A stretch of 41,071 nucleotides of DNA. Origin: Acidimicrobiaceae bacterium. Lineage in GTDB: Bacteria > Actinomycetota > Acidimicrobiia > Acidimicrobiales > Aldehydirespiratoraceae. Both the position numbers and the translations under genes were made by a program. This document shows positions 33,608-40,996 of this stretch, in pieces. The notes below the pieces were generated by a model that searched no databases, was not told where the DNA came from, and saw only the letters and a program-made list of their open reading frames with translations. How positions within the stretch are numbered: position 1 is the stretch's first letter; each line of letters opens with the position of its first letter. Location: positions 51,100 to 92,170 of the forward strand of contig JAPPLH010000070.1 of assembly GCA_028819505.1 (NCBI GenBank). The letters run 5' to 3'.

Positions 33608-35688
33608 CGCCGGCTCCTTGTGGCCACCAGGCTGCCGTCGGATGACACCTCCGCCTCCCAGCCCGGCCGGATCACAGTGGTGGTCTCGCGCTCCTCCACG
33701 ATGGCCGGGCCCCCGAACCTCGCTCCCACGCCCAGATCCTGCCGCCGGTACACGGGCACATCAACCGCGGCGGCGCCCCGCGCGAACACCACCGGACGCC
33801 GTGACACCGGCACGGCCGCGCCGGCCTCACCAGTGGCCCCAGTGTCCGGGCGCACCTGGACCTTCTCGGCGTAGGCCGACAGCCGCCAGGTCACAGCCTC
33901 GACGGCCACGTCGGGAATGGTCATGCCGTAGATCCGCCGGTATTCCGATTCGAAGGCGGCCCGCACGTCGGCCTCGCTTGCGGGCCAGGCCTCGCCCGTG
34001 CCCACCCATACCGTGATCTCGTTGCCCTGGCCCGAGTACCGGGCGTCGAGCCCGTAGCGGAAGCGCACATCGCCGGCGGGAACCCCGGCGGCGGACAGCA
34101 CCCTGCGACCCTCGCCCCGCAGTTCGTCGAGGAGCCCGTCCCGCTCGGCGACGTCCACGCTCCCGAGCAGGCGCGGCATGGAACGGGCCAGATCGATGCG
34201 CACCGGCGACACCAGCGTCCCGAACGCGGAGAGCACGCTGGCGTTGACCGGGAAGACCACCCGGTCGCTCTCCAGGAGATCGGCCACACCGCAAGCATGC
34301 AGCGGTCCGGCGCCGCCGAAGGCCAGGATGGTCACCCCGCGAAGATCCACCCCCTGCTCCACCCCGTGCATGCGGGCGGCGGCCGCCATGTTCTGGTCGA
34401 CGACCTCGTGGATCCCCGCGGCCGTGTCCAGCGGCGACAGCCCCAGACCCTCGGCGGCACGAGCGGTGGCGGCGGAGGCCGCGGCCGCGTCGAGGGGCAT
34501 GTCGCCTCCCAGGAAGGCATCGGGATCGAGCAGTCCGAGCACCACGTCGGCGTCGGTCACCGCGGCCGTGGTGCCGCCGCGGCCGTAGGAGGCGGGACCG
34601 GGATCGGCCCCGGCGGACTCCGGCCCGACCTTGAGCAGGCCGAAGCGGTCGAGACGGGCCAGCGATCCCCCGCCCGCGCCGATCTCGACCAGGTCCACCG
34701 ACGGCACCGACACCGGGAAGCCCGACCCCTTCTTGAACCGGTAGATCCTGGCCACCTCGAAGGTGTTGGTGAGTGCCGGCTCGCCGTTCTCGATCAGGCA
34801 GGCCTTGGCCGTGGTGCCGCCCATGTCGAAGCACAGCAGCCGCTCGGAACCGAGGCGGCTCGCGTGCCACGTGCCGGCCAGAGCACCGGCAGCCGGCCCC
34901 GACTCGACCAGGCGGATCGGACCCCGGGCCGCGTCGTCGGCCGACACCACACCGCCGTTGGACAGCATCATCAGCACCGCCCCGCCGAAGCCCTCCGCCG
35001 AGAGCCACCTCTGCAGCTCGTCGAGGTAGGGGCCGATCACCGGCATGGTGGCTGCGTTGCACGCGGCAGTCATCATGCGGGGGTACTCGCGGATCTGGGG
35101 CGAGATCTCGGCCGAGACGCACACCGGCACTCCGAGCTCGACGCGGAGATGCTCGGCCACGGCATGCTCGTTGGCCGGGTTGACGTAGGAGTTGAGCAGG
35201 CACACGGCCACCGACTCCACCGCCGCATCGGCCAACTGCGAGGCGAGCCGGTCCAAGTCGGCGTCCGCAGGCTCGGCCAGCACGGCGCCGGCGGCCGACG
35301 TGCGCTCATCGATCTCGAAGGTGAGATCCCGACCGATGGGGGGATCGGGGAACTCGATCTGAAGGTCGTACATGTCGTAGCGGTGCTCGTCGCGGATCAG
35401 CAGCGTGTCGCCGAAACCTGCCGTCGTCACCAGTCCGGCCCGGCCGGTGCGACCCTCGATCAGGGCGTTGGTGATGAGGGTGGTGGCATGCACGATGGGC
35501 GCGGTGATCTCCGCCGGCGCGACCTGCGCCTTGGACAGGAGCTGGGTGACGCCGGCCCGCACGCCCTCCAGAGGCGCGGCCGGGGTGGTGAGGGTCTTGT
35601 CCACCACCACCCGGCCCGACTGGCTGTCGAGCAGCACCACGTCGGTGAAGGTCCCGCCGATGTCGACGGCCAGCCGCCAGTCGGCCAT
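33604..35688 (-). CDS. hyuA: Hydantoinase/oxoprolinase family subunit A
   Basis: 694-residue ATP-binding partner of hyuB with an ASKHA-type fold. The N-terminal phosphate motif is DIGGTFTDVVLLD (from residue 9), followed by ATTLITNALIEGRTGRAGLV, RLVESGPAAGALAG, CFDMGGTTAKACLIENGE, VEIGAGGGSLARLD, GPESAGADPGPASYGRGGTT and LAFGGAGPLHACGVADLL. ATG 35688 is chosen because the family begins at MADWRLAVDIGGT; longer readings run into a tandem intergenic repeat. No Shine-Dalgarno is visible, so expression may depend on readthrough from the cupin gene or on an unrecognised promoter in the repeat. Confidence 0.93.
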   Translation of the reverse strand: MADWRLAVDIGGTFTDVVLLDSQSGRVVVDKTLTTPAAPLEGVRAGVTQLLSKAQVAPAEITAPIVHATTLITNALIEGRTGRAGLVTTAGFGDTLLIRDEHRYDMYDLQIEFPDPPIGRDLTFEIDERTSAAGAVLAEPADADLDRLASQLADAAVESVAVCLLNSYVNPANEHAVAEHLRVELGVPVCVSAEISPQIREYPRMMTAACNAATMPVIGPYLDELQRWLSAEGFGGAVLMMLSNGGVVSADDAARGPIRLVESGPAAGALAGTWHASRLGSERLLCFDMGGTTAKACLIENGEPALTNTFEVARIYRFKKGSGFPVSVPSVDLVEIGAGGGSLARLDRFGLLKVGPESAGADPGPASYGRGGTTAAVTDADVVLGLLDPDAFLGGDMPLDAAAASAATARAAEGLGLSPLDTAAGIHEVVDQNMAAAARMHGVEQGVDLRGVTILAFGGAGPLHACGVADLLESDRVVFPVNASVLSAFGTLVSPVRIDLARSMPRLLGSVDVAERDGLLDELRGEGRRVLSAAGVPAGDVRFRYGLDARYSGQGNEITVWVGTGEAWPASEADVRAAFESEYRRIYGMTIPDVAVEAVTWRLSAYAEKVQVRPDTGATGEAGAAVPVSRRPVVFARGAAAVDVPVYRRQDLGVGARFGGPAIVEERETTTVIRPGWEAEVSSDGSLVATRSRR

Positions 35689-35717
35689 GTCAGAGGCCGA
35701 GCTTGGGAGGCCCCTGG

Positions 35718-35803
35718 GCCTGAGCGGCCCGTGAGCGAAGCGAACAAGAGCGGGAAACAGGCCTGAGCGGCCCGTGAGCGAAGCGAACAAGAGCGGGAAA
35801 CAA
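35718..35803 (+). repeat. Dispersed intergenic repeat, tandem copies D and E
   Basis: Two head-to-tail 43-bp units (35718-35760 and 35761-35803) differing only in the last base. Each contains CCTGAGCGGCCCGTGAGCGA followed by AGCGAACAAGAGCGGGAAAC. Core matches copies A-C, with GAAG in place of GCAG. It lies between the cupin stop and hyuA start, inside an apparent operon. Confidence 0.8.
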
Positions 35804-35810
35804 GCGGCGG

Positions 35811-36209
35811 TCAGCCCGTGTCGGCGAGGTCGGAGCGGGGCGGGGCGAACACGTCGAGGATCCAGCACTCGCCGTAGACGTCGTCGCCGATGAACACCGA
35901 GTCGCCGTGCCAGACCGAGCGGGGCGCCAGGTACGAGTCGCCCTCGCCGAGCACGATGCGCTCGTCGTTGGCGCCCCCGGGTCCGATGCGGAAATCGAGC
36001 TTGCCCCGCATGACGACCCCTAGCTGCTCGTTCTCGGTGTGGTTGTGCAGCACCGAACCCTGAGCCCCTCCGGCGATGCGCCAGAAGCAGAGTTGCAGGT
36101 GCTCGCCGGTTATCACCCGGTGCCGGAAACCGGGGCGGGCCGTCTCGACGAAGGCGTCGTCGTCGAGGAAGTAGCAGTACGGGTTGTCGAGGGTCCCGGC
36201 GATGCTCAT
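35811..36209 (-). CDS. Cupin-domain protein
   Basis: 132-residue single-domain cupin. Motif 1 is LHNHTENEQLGVVMRGKLDF (metal-binding His, His, Glu) and motif 2 is around GDSYLAPRSVWHGDSVF. Cytoplasmic, no signal peptide. ATG 36209 is supported by GAGGAG 9 nt upstream; a longer in-frame reading is only the overlap with neighbouring DNA. Placed between the VOC dioxygenase-like gene and hyuA in the leftward operon, it may be a metal-dependent isomerase or decarboxylase-like enzyme of the same pathway, or a small-molecule sensor. Function not assignable. Confidence 0.82.
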   Translation of the reverse strand: MSIAGTLDNPYCYFLDDDAFVETARPGFRHRVITGEHLQLCFWRIAGGAQGSVLHNHTENEQLGVVMRGKLDFRIGPGGANDERIVLGEGDSYLAPRSVWHGDSVFIGDDVYGECWILDVFAPPRSDLADTG

Positions 36210-36243
36210 GGTGGGCGCTCCTCGAGATTCCCCGGGCGAGGAG

Positions 36244-36717
36244 TCATCCGAGGGCGGCGAACCGCTCCCGGTCGGCGTCGAGGTCGAGCGGGCGGATGAT
36301 GGCCTCATGCTCCTCGTCTCCCCAGTGCTGCGGCGGCACCAGCCACATCACCTCGAATTCCAAGCCGTCGGGGTCCTTGGCGTAGAGGCTCTTGTTGGGG
36401 CCGTGGTCGCTCTGGCCCACCAGGGCGCCGGCCTCGACCAGCCGCTCGCGCATCTCGGCCAGCTCGTCGAGGGTGCCGACCTCCCACGCGATGTGGTACA
36501 GGCCGACCGTGCTGCGGCCCGCCTGGGAGGGGGCCGCGTCCTCGCCGATCGAGAAGAAGACGATGTCGTGGTGGTTCGCCGATCCCGGCGCCCGCATGAA
36601 CACGTAGGCGCCGGGCCCGTCGATCACCGTGTTGAAGCCGAGCACCCCGGCGTAGAACCTCTGGTGGCGGCGGGCGTCGCGCACGTACAGGACGGCGTGG
36701 TTCATTCCCGAGATCAT
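36244..36717 (-). CDS. VOC-family extradiol-dioxygenase-like protein
   Basis: 157 residues, vicinal-oxygen-chelate fold with a plausible Fe/Mn site: His7 (MNHAVLY), His75 (GLYHIAWEV) and Glu122 (LEFEVMW), the 2-His-1-Glu pattern of catechol 2,3-dioxygenases. The ligand pattern fits a real enzyme better than the VOC protein at 4470. First gene of the leftward operon VOC, cupin, hyuA, hyuB, acyl-CoA synthetase. ATG 36717 has a TATCGT box 7 nt upstream and no Shine-Dalgarno, so it is probably leaderless; an in-frame ATG at 36705 is the alternative. Confidence 0.83.
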   Translation of the reverse strand: MISGMNHAVLYVRDARRHQRFYAGVLGFNTVIDGPGAYVFMRAPGSANHHDIVFFSIGEDAAPSQAGRSTVGLYHIAWEVGTLDELAEMRERLVEAGALVGQSDHGPNKSLYAKDPDGLEFEVMWLVPPQHWGDEEHEAIIRPLDLDADRERFAALG

Positions 36718-36941
36718 CGCTCCGACGATACGCCCGGACCGCAGCCGTCAGCCAATGCGGCGGGCCGGGCGCGGATCGAGTTCGGCAAGGACCATCCCGT
36801 GCCCTGCCGGACCGCCGGCAGGATGCGCCGCCGGCAGACCGACCACCGGCCGGCCGGGGCCAGTACCACCGTGTACCGGTGGCGTGCCGCTGACGCCGCA
36901 CCGACCACCGGCCGGCCGGGGCCAGTACCCTCCGAACCCCG
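36718..36941. promoter_or_regulatory. Divergent control region with direct and inverted repeats
   Basis: 224 bp between the VOC operon and the XRE-cupin regulator. Contents: TATCGT (36725-36730, minus strand) 7 nt before the VOC start; a perfect 8-bp hairpin CCTGCCGG-ACCG-CCGGCAGG (36803-36822); an exact 30-bp direct repeat at 36838-36867 and 36900-36929 containing GACCACCGGCCGGCC; between them the inverted repeat CCACCG-TGTAC-CGGTGG; and TACCCT (36926-36931) 10 nt before the regulator ATG. The repeats are good candidate operators for the regulator. Confidence 0.6.
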
Positions 36942-37643
36942 ATGTCTGGCATCATCTCCGGCATGGCGCTCGCGGACGCCACCCAGTCCGGTTCCGACGG
37001 CGACCGCGCCGACCCGGAGCTCACCGGCTCGCTGGGCCCCTCGGTCTCCACCGAGGAGTTGTGCCGCGTGGTGGGGAGCCGGGTCCGGGAGTTCCGCCGG
37101 TCGCTGGACATGACGATGTCGGAGTTCGCGGCCGGCGCCGAGATCTCCCTGGGTATGCTCTCCAAGATCGAGCACGGCCAGAGCGCGCCGAGCCTGTCGA
37201 CCCTCGTGCGGCTGGCGGCCACCGCCCGAGTCCCGGTCACCGCCCTGTTCCGAGGCCTCGACGAGGAGCACGACCTGGTGATCGTCAAGGCGGGCGAGGG
37301 CCACGAGATCCATCACCAGGGAGGCGGGCCGGGCCGCCTCTACCAGGATCTCGGCACCCTGCGCGGCCCCAACCGGGTGATCGAGCCGATGATCACCACC
37401 ATCACCGAGCCCGGCGGCGTGTTCCCCCTCTACCAGCATCCCGGGGTGGAGTTCATCCATGTGCTGGAGGGATCCATCGACTACGGCTACGGCGGGAAGT
37501 CCTACCGCCTCGATGCGGGCGACACGATGCAGATCCACGGCGAGGTGGCCCATGGCCCGGTCGAGCTCGTCGAGTTGCCGATACGTTTCATCTCCATCAA
37601 GGTGTACCCGGCCAGCGAGCCGCGGCCCGCGGCGGGAGGATGA
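36942..37643 (+). CDS. XRE-family regulator with C-terminal cupin sensor
   Basis: 233-residue transcription factor. The helix-turn-helix is at about 45-98 (VREFRRSLDMTMSEFAAGAE, then SLGMLSKIEHGQSAPSLSTL). The cupin at about 145-215 reads YQHPGVEFIHVLEGSIDYGY with a final EVAHGPVEL, and probably binds the pathway ligand. This architecture usually controls adjacent catabolic genes. It is divergent from the VOC-cupin-hyuAB-ligase operon, with repeats in the shared region, so local autoregulation and control of that operon are likely. Start ATG 36942 or ATG 36963; the first has a TACCCT box 10 nt upstream. Confidence 0.9.
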   Translation: MSGIISGMALADATQSGSDGDRADPELTGSLGPSVSTEELCRVVGSRVREFRRSLDMTMSEFAAGAEISLGMLSKIEHGQSAPSLSTLVRLAATARVPVTALFRGLDEEHDLVIVKAGEGHEIHHQGGGPGRLYQDLGTLRGPNRVIEPMITTITEPGGVFPLYQHPGVEFIHVLEGSIDYGYGGKSYRLDAGDTMQIHGEVAHGPVELVELPIRFISIKVYPASEPRPAAGG

Positions 37644-37647
37644 CGCG

Positions 37648-37875
37648 GTGGGCCTGCTGATCCTCCTCGACTGGTTGAGCGGGGGCGACGCCATCCGCCA
37701 GAGCCTCGTGCTGTGGATCCTGCTGGTCGCCGCGGCAGGGCTGGCTGTCTGGGAGTGCCGCGAGCGCGGCTACCGGACCACGGTGATGCTCTGGTGGGTG
37801 AGCGTCGTGGCCATCACGCACGTGCCGGGGTACATGGTCCTGCGCTTTCTCGTCCGCCCTCCGCGGGAGGACTGA
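37648..37875 (+). CDS. Small two-TM membrane protein, unknown function
   Basis: 75 residues from GTG 37648, with GGGAGGA about 8 nt upstream, inside the last codons of the regulator gene. Two hydrophobic helices (QSLVLWILLVAAAGLAVW and TTVMLWWVSVVAITHVPG) joined by a short charged loop (ECRERGYR), then a cytoplasmic-looking RPPRED tail. No family recognised. It overlaps the end of the regulator's expression unit and lies 3 bp before the next gene, so all three are probably cotranscribed. Confidence 0.65.
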   Translation: MGLLILLDWLSGGDAIRQSLVLWILLVAAAGLAVWECRERGYRTTVMLWWVSVVAITHVPGYMVLRFLVRPPRED

Positions 37876-37878
37876 GCG

Positions 37879-38289
37879 ATGCCGCGGTGGTCGTCGAGAC
37901 CCTCCGACAAGCCCGCCGAGAGGCCGCGCGGCCTGTTCGGGCGGGCCCTGGGGCTGCCGGGACGCACCAAGCTGCTCATCGCAGTCGGTGTGGTGCTCGT
38001 GGCGATGGTGGCCACACGGGGCTGCACCGGCACCGACGTCAGCGAGGAGCGGGCGGTGGCCACGGCGCGAGCCGCGCTCGACTCCCACCCGAGAGCCTTC
38101 GTTCCCGAGAAGACCCAGGCGAGAGTGCTGCGCCAGGGATTCCCGTCGAGGCCCATGTGGGTGGTGGTGTTCACAGTGGACGGCCCCGAGGGCGGTCCCG
38201 GGGATTTCCTGCACAAGGCCGACATCTGGGTGGACGCCGGCACCGGAGAGCTCGAGCAGGTCATCGTCCACGACCCGGACCGGGAGTAG
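37879..38289 (+). CDS. Membrane-anchored PepSY-like protein
   Basis: 136 residues: a basic, Pro-rich cytoplasmic start, one TM (about 32-50, TKLLIAVGVVLVAMVA), then an extracytoplasmic domain with SEERAVATARAALDSHPRAF, PMWVVVFTV and DIWVDAGTGELEQVIVHD. The helix plus twisted beta pattern and the closing VDAxTGE resemble PepSY-type domains. GGGAGGA lies upstream of ATG 37879. Function unknown; could be a small inhibitor or scaffold outside the membrane. Confidence 0.65.
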   Translation: MPRWSSRPSDKPAERPRGLFGRALGLPGRTKLLIAVGVVLVAMVATRGCTGTDVSEERAVATARAALDSHPRAFVPEKTQARVLRQGFPSRPMWVVVFTVDGPEGGPGDFLHKADIWVDAGTGELEQVIVHDPDRE

Positions 38290-38330
38290 AGACCGGGCCG
38301 ACAGGCGCGCGAGCCCGAACCGTCAGGGCG

Positions 38331-38370
38331 GGGGCCGTGCCCGAGCGTCCCGTGAGCGCAGCGAAGCCCC
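38331..38370 (+). repeat. Dispersed intergenic repeat, partial copy F
   Basis: GGGCCGTGCCCGAGCGTCCC followed by GTGAGCGCAGCGAA, then it diverges before the AACAAGAGCGGG end. Located between the PepSY-like gene and the amt promoter region. Confidence 0.55.
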
Positions 38371-38454
38371 CACCACGCGGCCGCCGCGGCCCGCTAGTGC
38401 AGGCTCGACAAGTTCGGGGAGGCGTGGCCGCCGCGACGCCAGCCTTGGCAGCAA

Positions 38455-38494
38455 TTCGCGAACCCTGGGAAAGGTTCGCGAACCCTCGGAAAGC
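38455..38494 (+). promoter_or_regulatory. Tandem 20-bp repeat upstream of amt, candidate operator
   Basis: TTCGCGAACCCTGGGAAAGG followed directly by TTCGCGAACCCTCGGAAAGC. Each has the palindrome TTCGCGAA, and the junction makes GGTTCGCGAACC (38473-38484). A 20-bp period places both sites on nearly the same face of DNA. TAATGT at 38525-38530 is a possible -10 box for amt. A nitrogen-control protein is the obvious suspect, but the sites do not match a GlnR or AmtR consensus that I know. Confidence 0.5.
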
Positions 38495-38583
38495 GCCCGA
38501 TGGGAACCGCGGCACGGTCTGTGCTAATGTCCGAGGGTCCGGCCGATCGGTCGGAGCGAACAAGAAGAATTGGGGGTGAGTCA

Positions 38584-39972
38584 ATGGACACGTCAGTTGT
38601 GTTCACCGAGGCTTACTACTTCTTCACCGTCGCGATCATGTGGCTCTTGCACGTGGGGTTCATGACCTACGAGGCCGGCGTCAGCCGCCGCAAGAACATC
38701 ATGTCGACGGCAATGAAGAACATCATGACGATCGCTGTGGTGACGCCGACGTTCTACTACTTCGGGTGGTACGTGTACTTCTGCATGCAAGAAGGCTTGA
38801 AGTTCACGGTCTCACCCGACGGAGCGATGCCCGCAGGGCTCTCGGAGCTCTACTTCTGCGGCGACCAGTACGGCCTGCCGTGGGACGGCTCCGCGGGACC
38901 GAACCTCGGAGACAACATCACCGGAGTCTTCTGGGCGGCTTTCGTGCTGTTCTCGTGGACGACGGGATCGATCATGTCGGGCGCCGTGCTGGAGCGGATC
39001 CGGATATCGGCCTACCTCTGGCTGACCGCGCTGATGGGCGGTCTGGTCTGGGTCGTGGCCGCGGCCTGGGGTTGGAGCGCCGGCGGCTGGCTGGTCACCC
39101 ACTTCGGCTACCACGATTTCGCGGCATCAGGCGTAGTCCACGGCATCTCGGGGCTTTTCGCCCTGGGCGTGCTGTTCAATCTCGGACCTCGACTCGGCCG
39201 CTACGACGCCGACGGCAACGCGAGGACTTTCAAGCCCCACAACGTCCACATGACGCTGATGGGGCTGATGATCATCTTCACCGGGTTCTACGCCTTCTAC
39301 GCGGCGTGCGTCGCCATCACCGCCAACACCGTCCCGGGCTGGACCAACATCTATCTGGACCCGATGACGCTGTCGGCGATCACCTACACCATCACGATGG
39401 GCTTCGCGGGCGGATTCGCGGGCGGCTACGTCTTCTCGCGGGGCGATCCGTTCTGGACCATCTCGGGAGGCCTCGCCGGGGTGGTCACCGTCTCGGCCGG
39501 CGCCGACATCTACAGCCCGAACCTGGTCCTGATCCTGGCCTTCTTCTCGGCCGGGATAGCCTTCCACGTCGGCAACTGGTTCGACACCAAGGCCCGCATC
39601 GACGACGCCGTCGGCGCGGTGACCGTCCACGGCGTGATGGGCTTCTTCGGCGTGATGTGCGTAGGGATATTCGCGGGCGGATACCCCACCGGTCCAGCCG
39701 GGGTGGAGTCCAGCTTCCTGGGCCAGCTCGTCGGGGCTGCCGCGCTCATACCGCTGGCGTTCTTCACGGGCTACCTCGCCTCGATGATCCTCAAGAAGCT
39801 CAACCTGCTGCGGGTGCCGCCCGAGGTGGAGCTCGAGGGACTCGACATGGCCGAGTACGGCATGGACTTCTTCCCGGAGCACGGTCGTGCCGACGAGACC
39901 ATCATCGAGGCCGACGGCACCGAAGTGGTCTCAGCGGGCCCGCTGCACGCCGACTACGCCAACAGCCGCTAG
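38584..39972 (+). CDS. amt: Amt-family ammonium transporter
   Basis: Inner-membrane ammonium channel/transporter, 462 residues with about eleven TMs. The Amt hallmarks are kept: Asp178 and His186 (DFAASGVVH, same 8-residue spacing as Asp160/His168 of E. coli AmtB) and the twin His349 in VTVHGVMGFFG. The cytoplasmic tail after the last TM is about 60 residues and acidic (EVELEGLDMAEYGMDFF...EADGTEVV), longer than minimal Amt. ATG 38584 follows a GGGGGTGA ribosome-binding site. No glnK/PII gene is present; instead three tiny membrane proteins follow with overlapping or near-overlapping starts, and may be accessory subunits. Confidence 0.92.
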   Translation: MDTSVVFTEAYYFFTVAIMWLLHVGFMTYEAGVSRRKNIMSTAMKNIMTIAVVTPTFYYFGWYVYFCMQEGLKFTVSPDGAMPAGLSELYFCGDQYGLPWDGSAGPNLGDNITGVFWAAFVLFSWTTGSIMSGAVLERIRISAYLWLTALMGGLVWVVAAAWGWSAGGWLVTHFGYHDFAASGVVHGISGLFALGVLFNLGPRLGRYDADGNARTFKPHNVHMTLMGLMIIFTGFYAFYAACVAITANTVPGWTNIYLDPMTLSAITYTITMGFAGGFAGGYVFSRGDPFWTISGGLAGVVTVSAGADIYSPNLVLILAFFSAGIAFHVGNWFDTKARIDDAVGAVTVHGVMGFFGVMCVGIFAGGYPTGPAGVESSFLGQLVGAAALIPLAFFTGYLASMILKKLNLLRVPPEVELEGLDMAEYGMDFFPEHGRADETIIEADGTEVVSAGPLHADYANSR

Positions 39973-39976
39973 CAGG

Positions 39977-40138
39977 GTGTCCGCCTCGTGGCTGCAACTC
40001 GCTCTCGCTGTCGCCGTCATGTACACGGTGGTCGCCGCCGCCGGGTACTGGGGCAAGCGCAAGCGAGCCCAGCAGCAGGCGAGACGACACGACAAGCACA
40101 ACAACCAACCTCGTTCATCCGACAGGAGGACTGAATGA
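39977..40138 (+). CDS. Single-TM microprotein 1 (Amt-linked), unknown
   Basis: 53 residues from GTG 39977, four bases after the amt stop. One hydrophobic helix (LQLALAVAVMYTVVAAAGYW) followed by a strongly basic tail (GKRKRAQQQARRHDKH), so the N-terminus should face outside. Its stop overlaps the next start (ATGA). No family recognised. Weak AGCAGG upstream; probably coupled to amt translation. Confidence 0.6.
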   Translation: MSASWLQLALAVAVMYTVVAAAGYWGKRKRAQQQARRHDKHNNQPRSSDRRTE

Positions 40139-40359
40139 ACACGTTCCCGTACGACAGCTGGGAGGCCGCGCTGGAAGCGGCCGACGGCACCACCGGGTAC
40201 TTCACCTGGGGGCCAGGCGGCAACACCGCCTCGGTGGTCTTGGCGATCATCGGCATCGTCGTCTCGGTTGTCGCGATGCTCATGATCACCGGCCGTGAGG
40301 ACAAACTCCTCAACGAGGCGGCCGACCATCTCGCCGACAAGCACAACGCGGAGGGCTGA
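40135..40359 (+). CDS. Single-TM microprotein 2 (Amt-linked), unknown
   Basis: 74 residues, with an AGGAGG ribosome-binding site just upstream. An acidic N-terminal segment with aromatics (YDSWEAALEAADGTTGYFTW), one TM (TASVVLAIIGIVVSVVAMLMI), then a charged amphipathic helix (EDKLLNEAADHLADKH). The layout resembles small subunits of membrane transporters. The strong ribosome-binding site and codon usage support it being a real gene. Confidence 0.68.
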   Translation: MNTFPYDSWEAALEAADGTTGYFTWGPGGNTASVVLAIIGIVVSVVAMLMITGREDKLLNEAADHLADKHNAEG

Positions 40360-40361
40360 AC

Positions 40362-40487
40362 ATGGCTAGGCGCAAGCACTTCGAGCTCAAGGGCGGGCAC
40401 GGCCACAACAAGGGCATCGAGATGGCCGTCGTCATCCTCTGCCTGGCCTGCATCGTCTTCACGATCATCGCCATCCAGGCTCTCTGA
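40362..40487 (+). CDS. Single-TM microprotein 3 (Amt-linked), unknown
   Basis: 41 residues beginning 2 bp after microprotein 2. A His/Lys-rich start (ARRKHFELKGGHGHNKGIE) leads into one TM (MAVVILCLACIVFTIIAIQ) that ends the protein. The ribosome-binding region is GGAGGG inside the previous gene. Too short for most annotation pipelines. The histidine-rich head could sit at the Amt surface or bind metal; that is inference. Confidence 0.6.
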   Translation: MARRKHFELKGGHGHNKGIEMAVVILCLACIVFTIIAIQAL

Positions 40488-40511
40488 CAACAGGCTCACC
40501 CCATTCAAGGC

Positions 40512-40553
40512 GGACCGGCGCCGCGTCGCCGAACACGGCGGCGGCGCCGGTCC
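40512..40553 (+). terminator. Strong hairpin after the amt operon
   Basis: Perfect 13-bp arms GGACCGGCGCCGC (40512-40524) and GCGGCGCCGGTCC (40541-40553), with a second inner stem CGCCG/CGGCG around an AACA loop. No U-run follows, but the stability and the position directly after the last microprotein gene fit a terminator or mRNA 3'-end stabiliser. Confidence 0.7.
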
Positions 40554-40585
40554 CTGCTCGGCTTCGGGTGCCCTGACCTCCGGCT

Positions 40586-40996
40586 GTGAAGATCCCACGC
40601 AAGCGGATCGCACAGCTGTGCGCGGTCGTCGCAGCCGCGGCGATGTTCCTGCCGTGGCACACCGTCGCAGCCGATGGCGGAGCGGAGTCGGTGCAGGGGG
40701 TGGCCGTGACTGACGGCCAGATGGTCCTAGTCGTGGGCCTCGTCACCGCAGGACTCGTCCAGGCGGGCTGGCGGCCGGCCTGGATCGGCGCCGGTTTCGC
40801 GGGCGCCGTCACGATCCGGAGGATCCTCGACGCCGAGACCGACCCCGCGGCCGGACTCTGGATAGCGGCGGCGGCCTCCGTCGCTGCCGCTGCGCTGCTG
40901 GTCTGGGACATGTTCGTCGACGTCTCGACCCCCGGCGACGACCACGACGAACCTGGGGGAGGGCTTTCAGGGCCTCTAGGCAGACGGAGGCGCTGA
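40586..40996 (+). CDS. Small polytopic membrane protein, unknown function
   Basis: 136 residues from GTG 40586. A basic start (KIPRKRIAQ) leads into a first hydrophobic helix (LCAVVAAAAMFLPWHTVAA), then two or three more TMs (MVLVVGLVTAGLVQAGW, IGAGFAGAVTIRR, LWIAAAASVAAAALLVWDM) and an Asp/Gly-rich tail ending in RRRR. It lies after the hairpin, so it is probably a separate unit. The FLPW motif after the first TM is common in uncharacterised actinobacterial membrane proteins. No function assigned. The remaining 40997-41071 holds nothing recognisable. Confidence 0.6.
   Translation: MKIPRKRIAQLCAVVAAAAMFLPWHTVAADGGAESVQGVAVTDGQMVLVVGLVTAGLVQAGWRPAWIGAGFAGAVTIRRILDAETDPAAGLWIAAAASVAAAALLVWDMFVDVSTPGDDHDEPGGGLSGPLGRRRR

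Noticed and set aside
35689-35868. N-terminal extension of HyuA
   Set aside because: It translates the tandem intergenic repeats; the family's conserved start is at ATG 35688.
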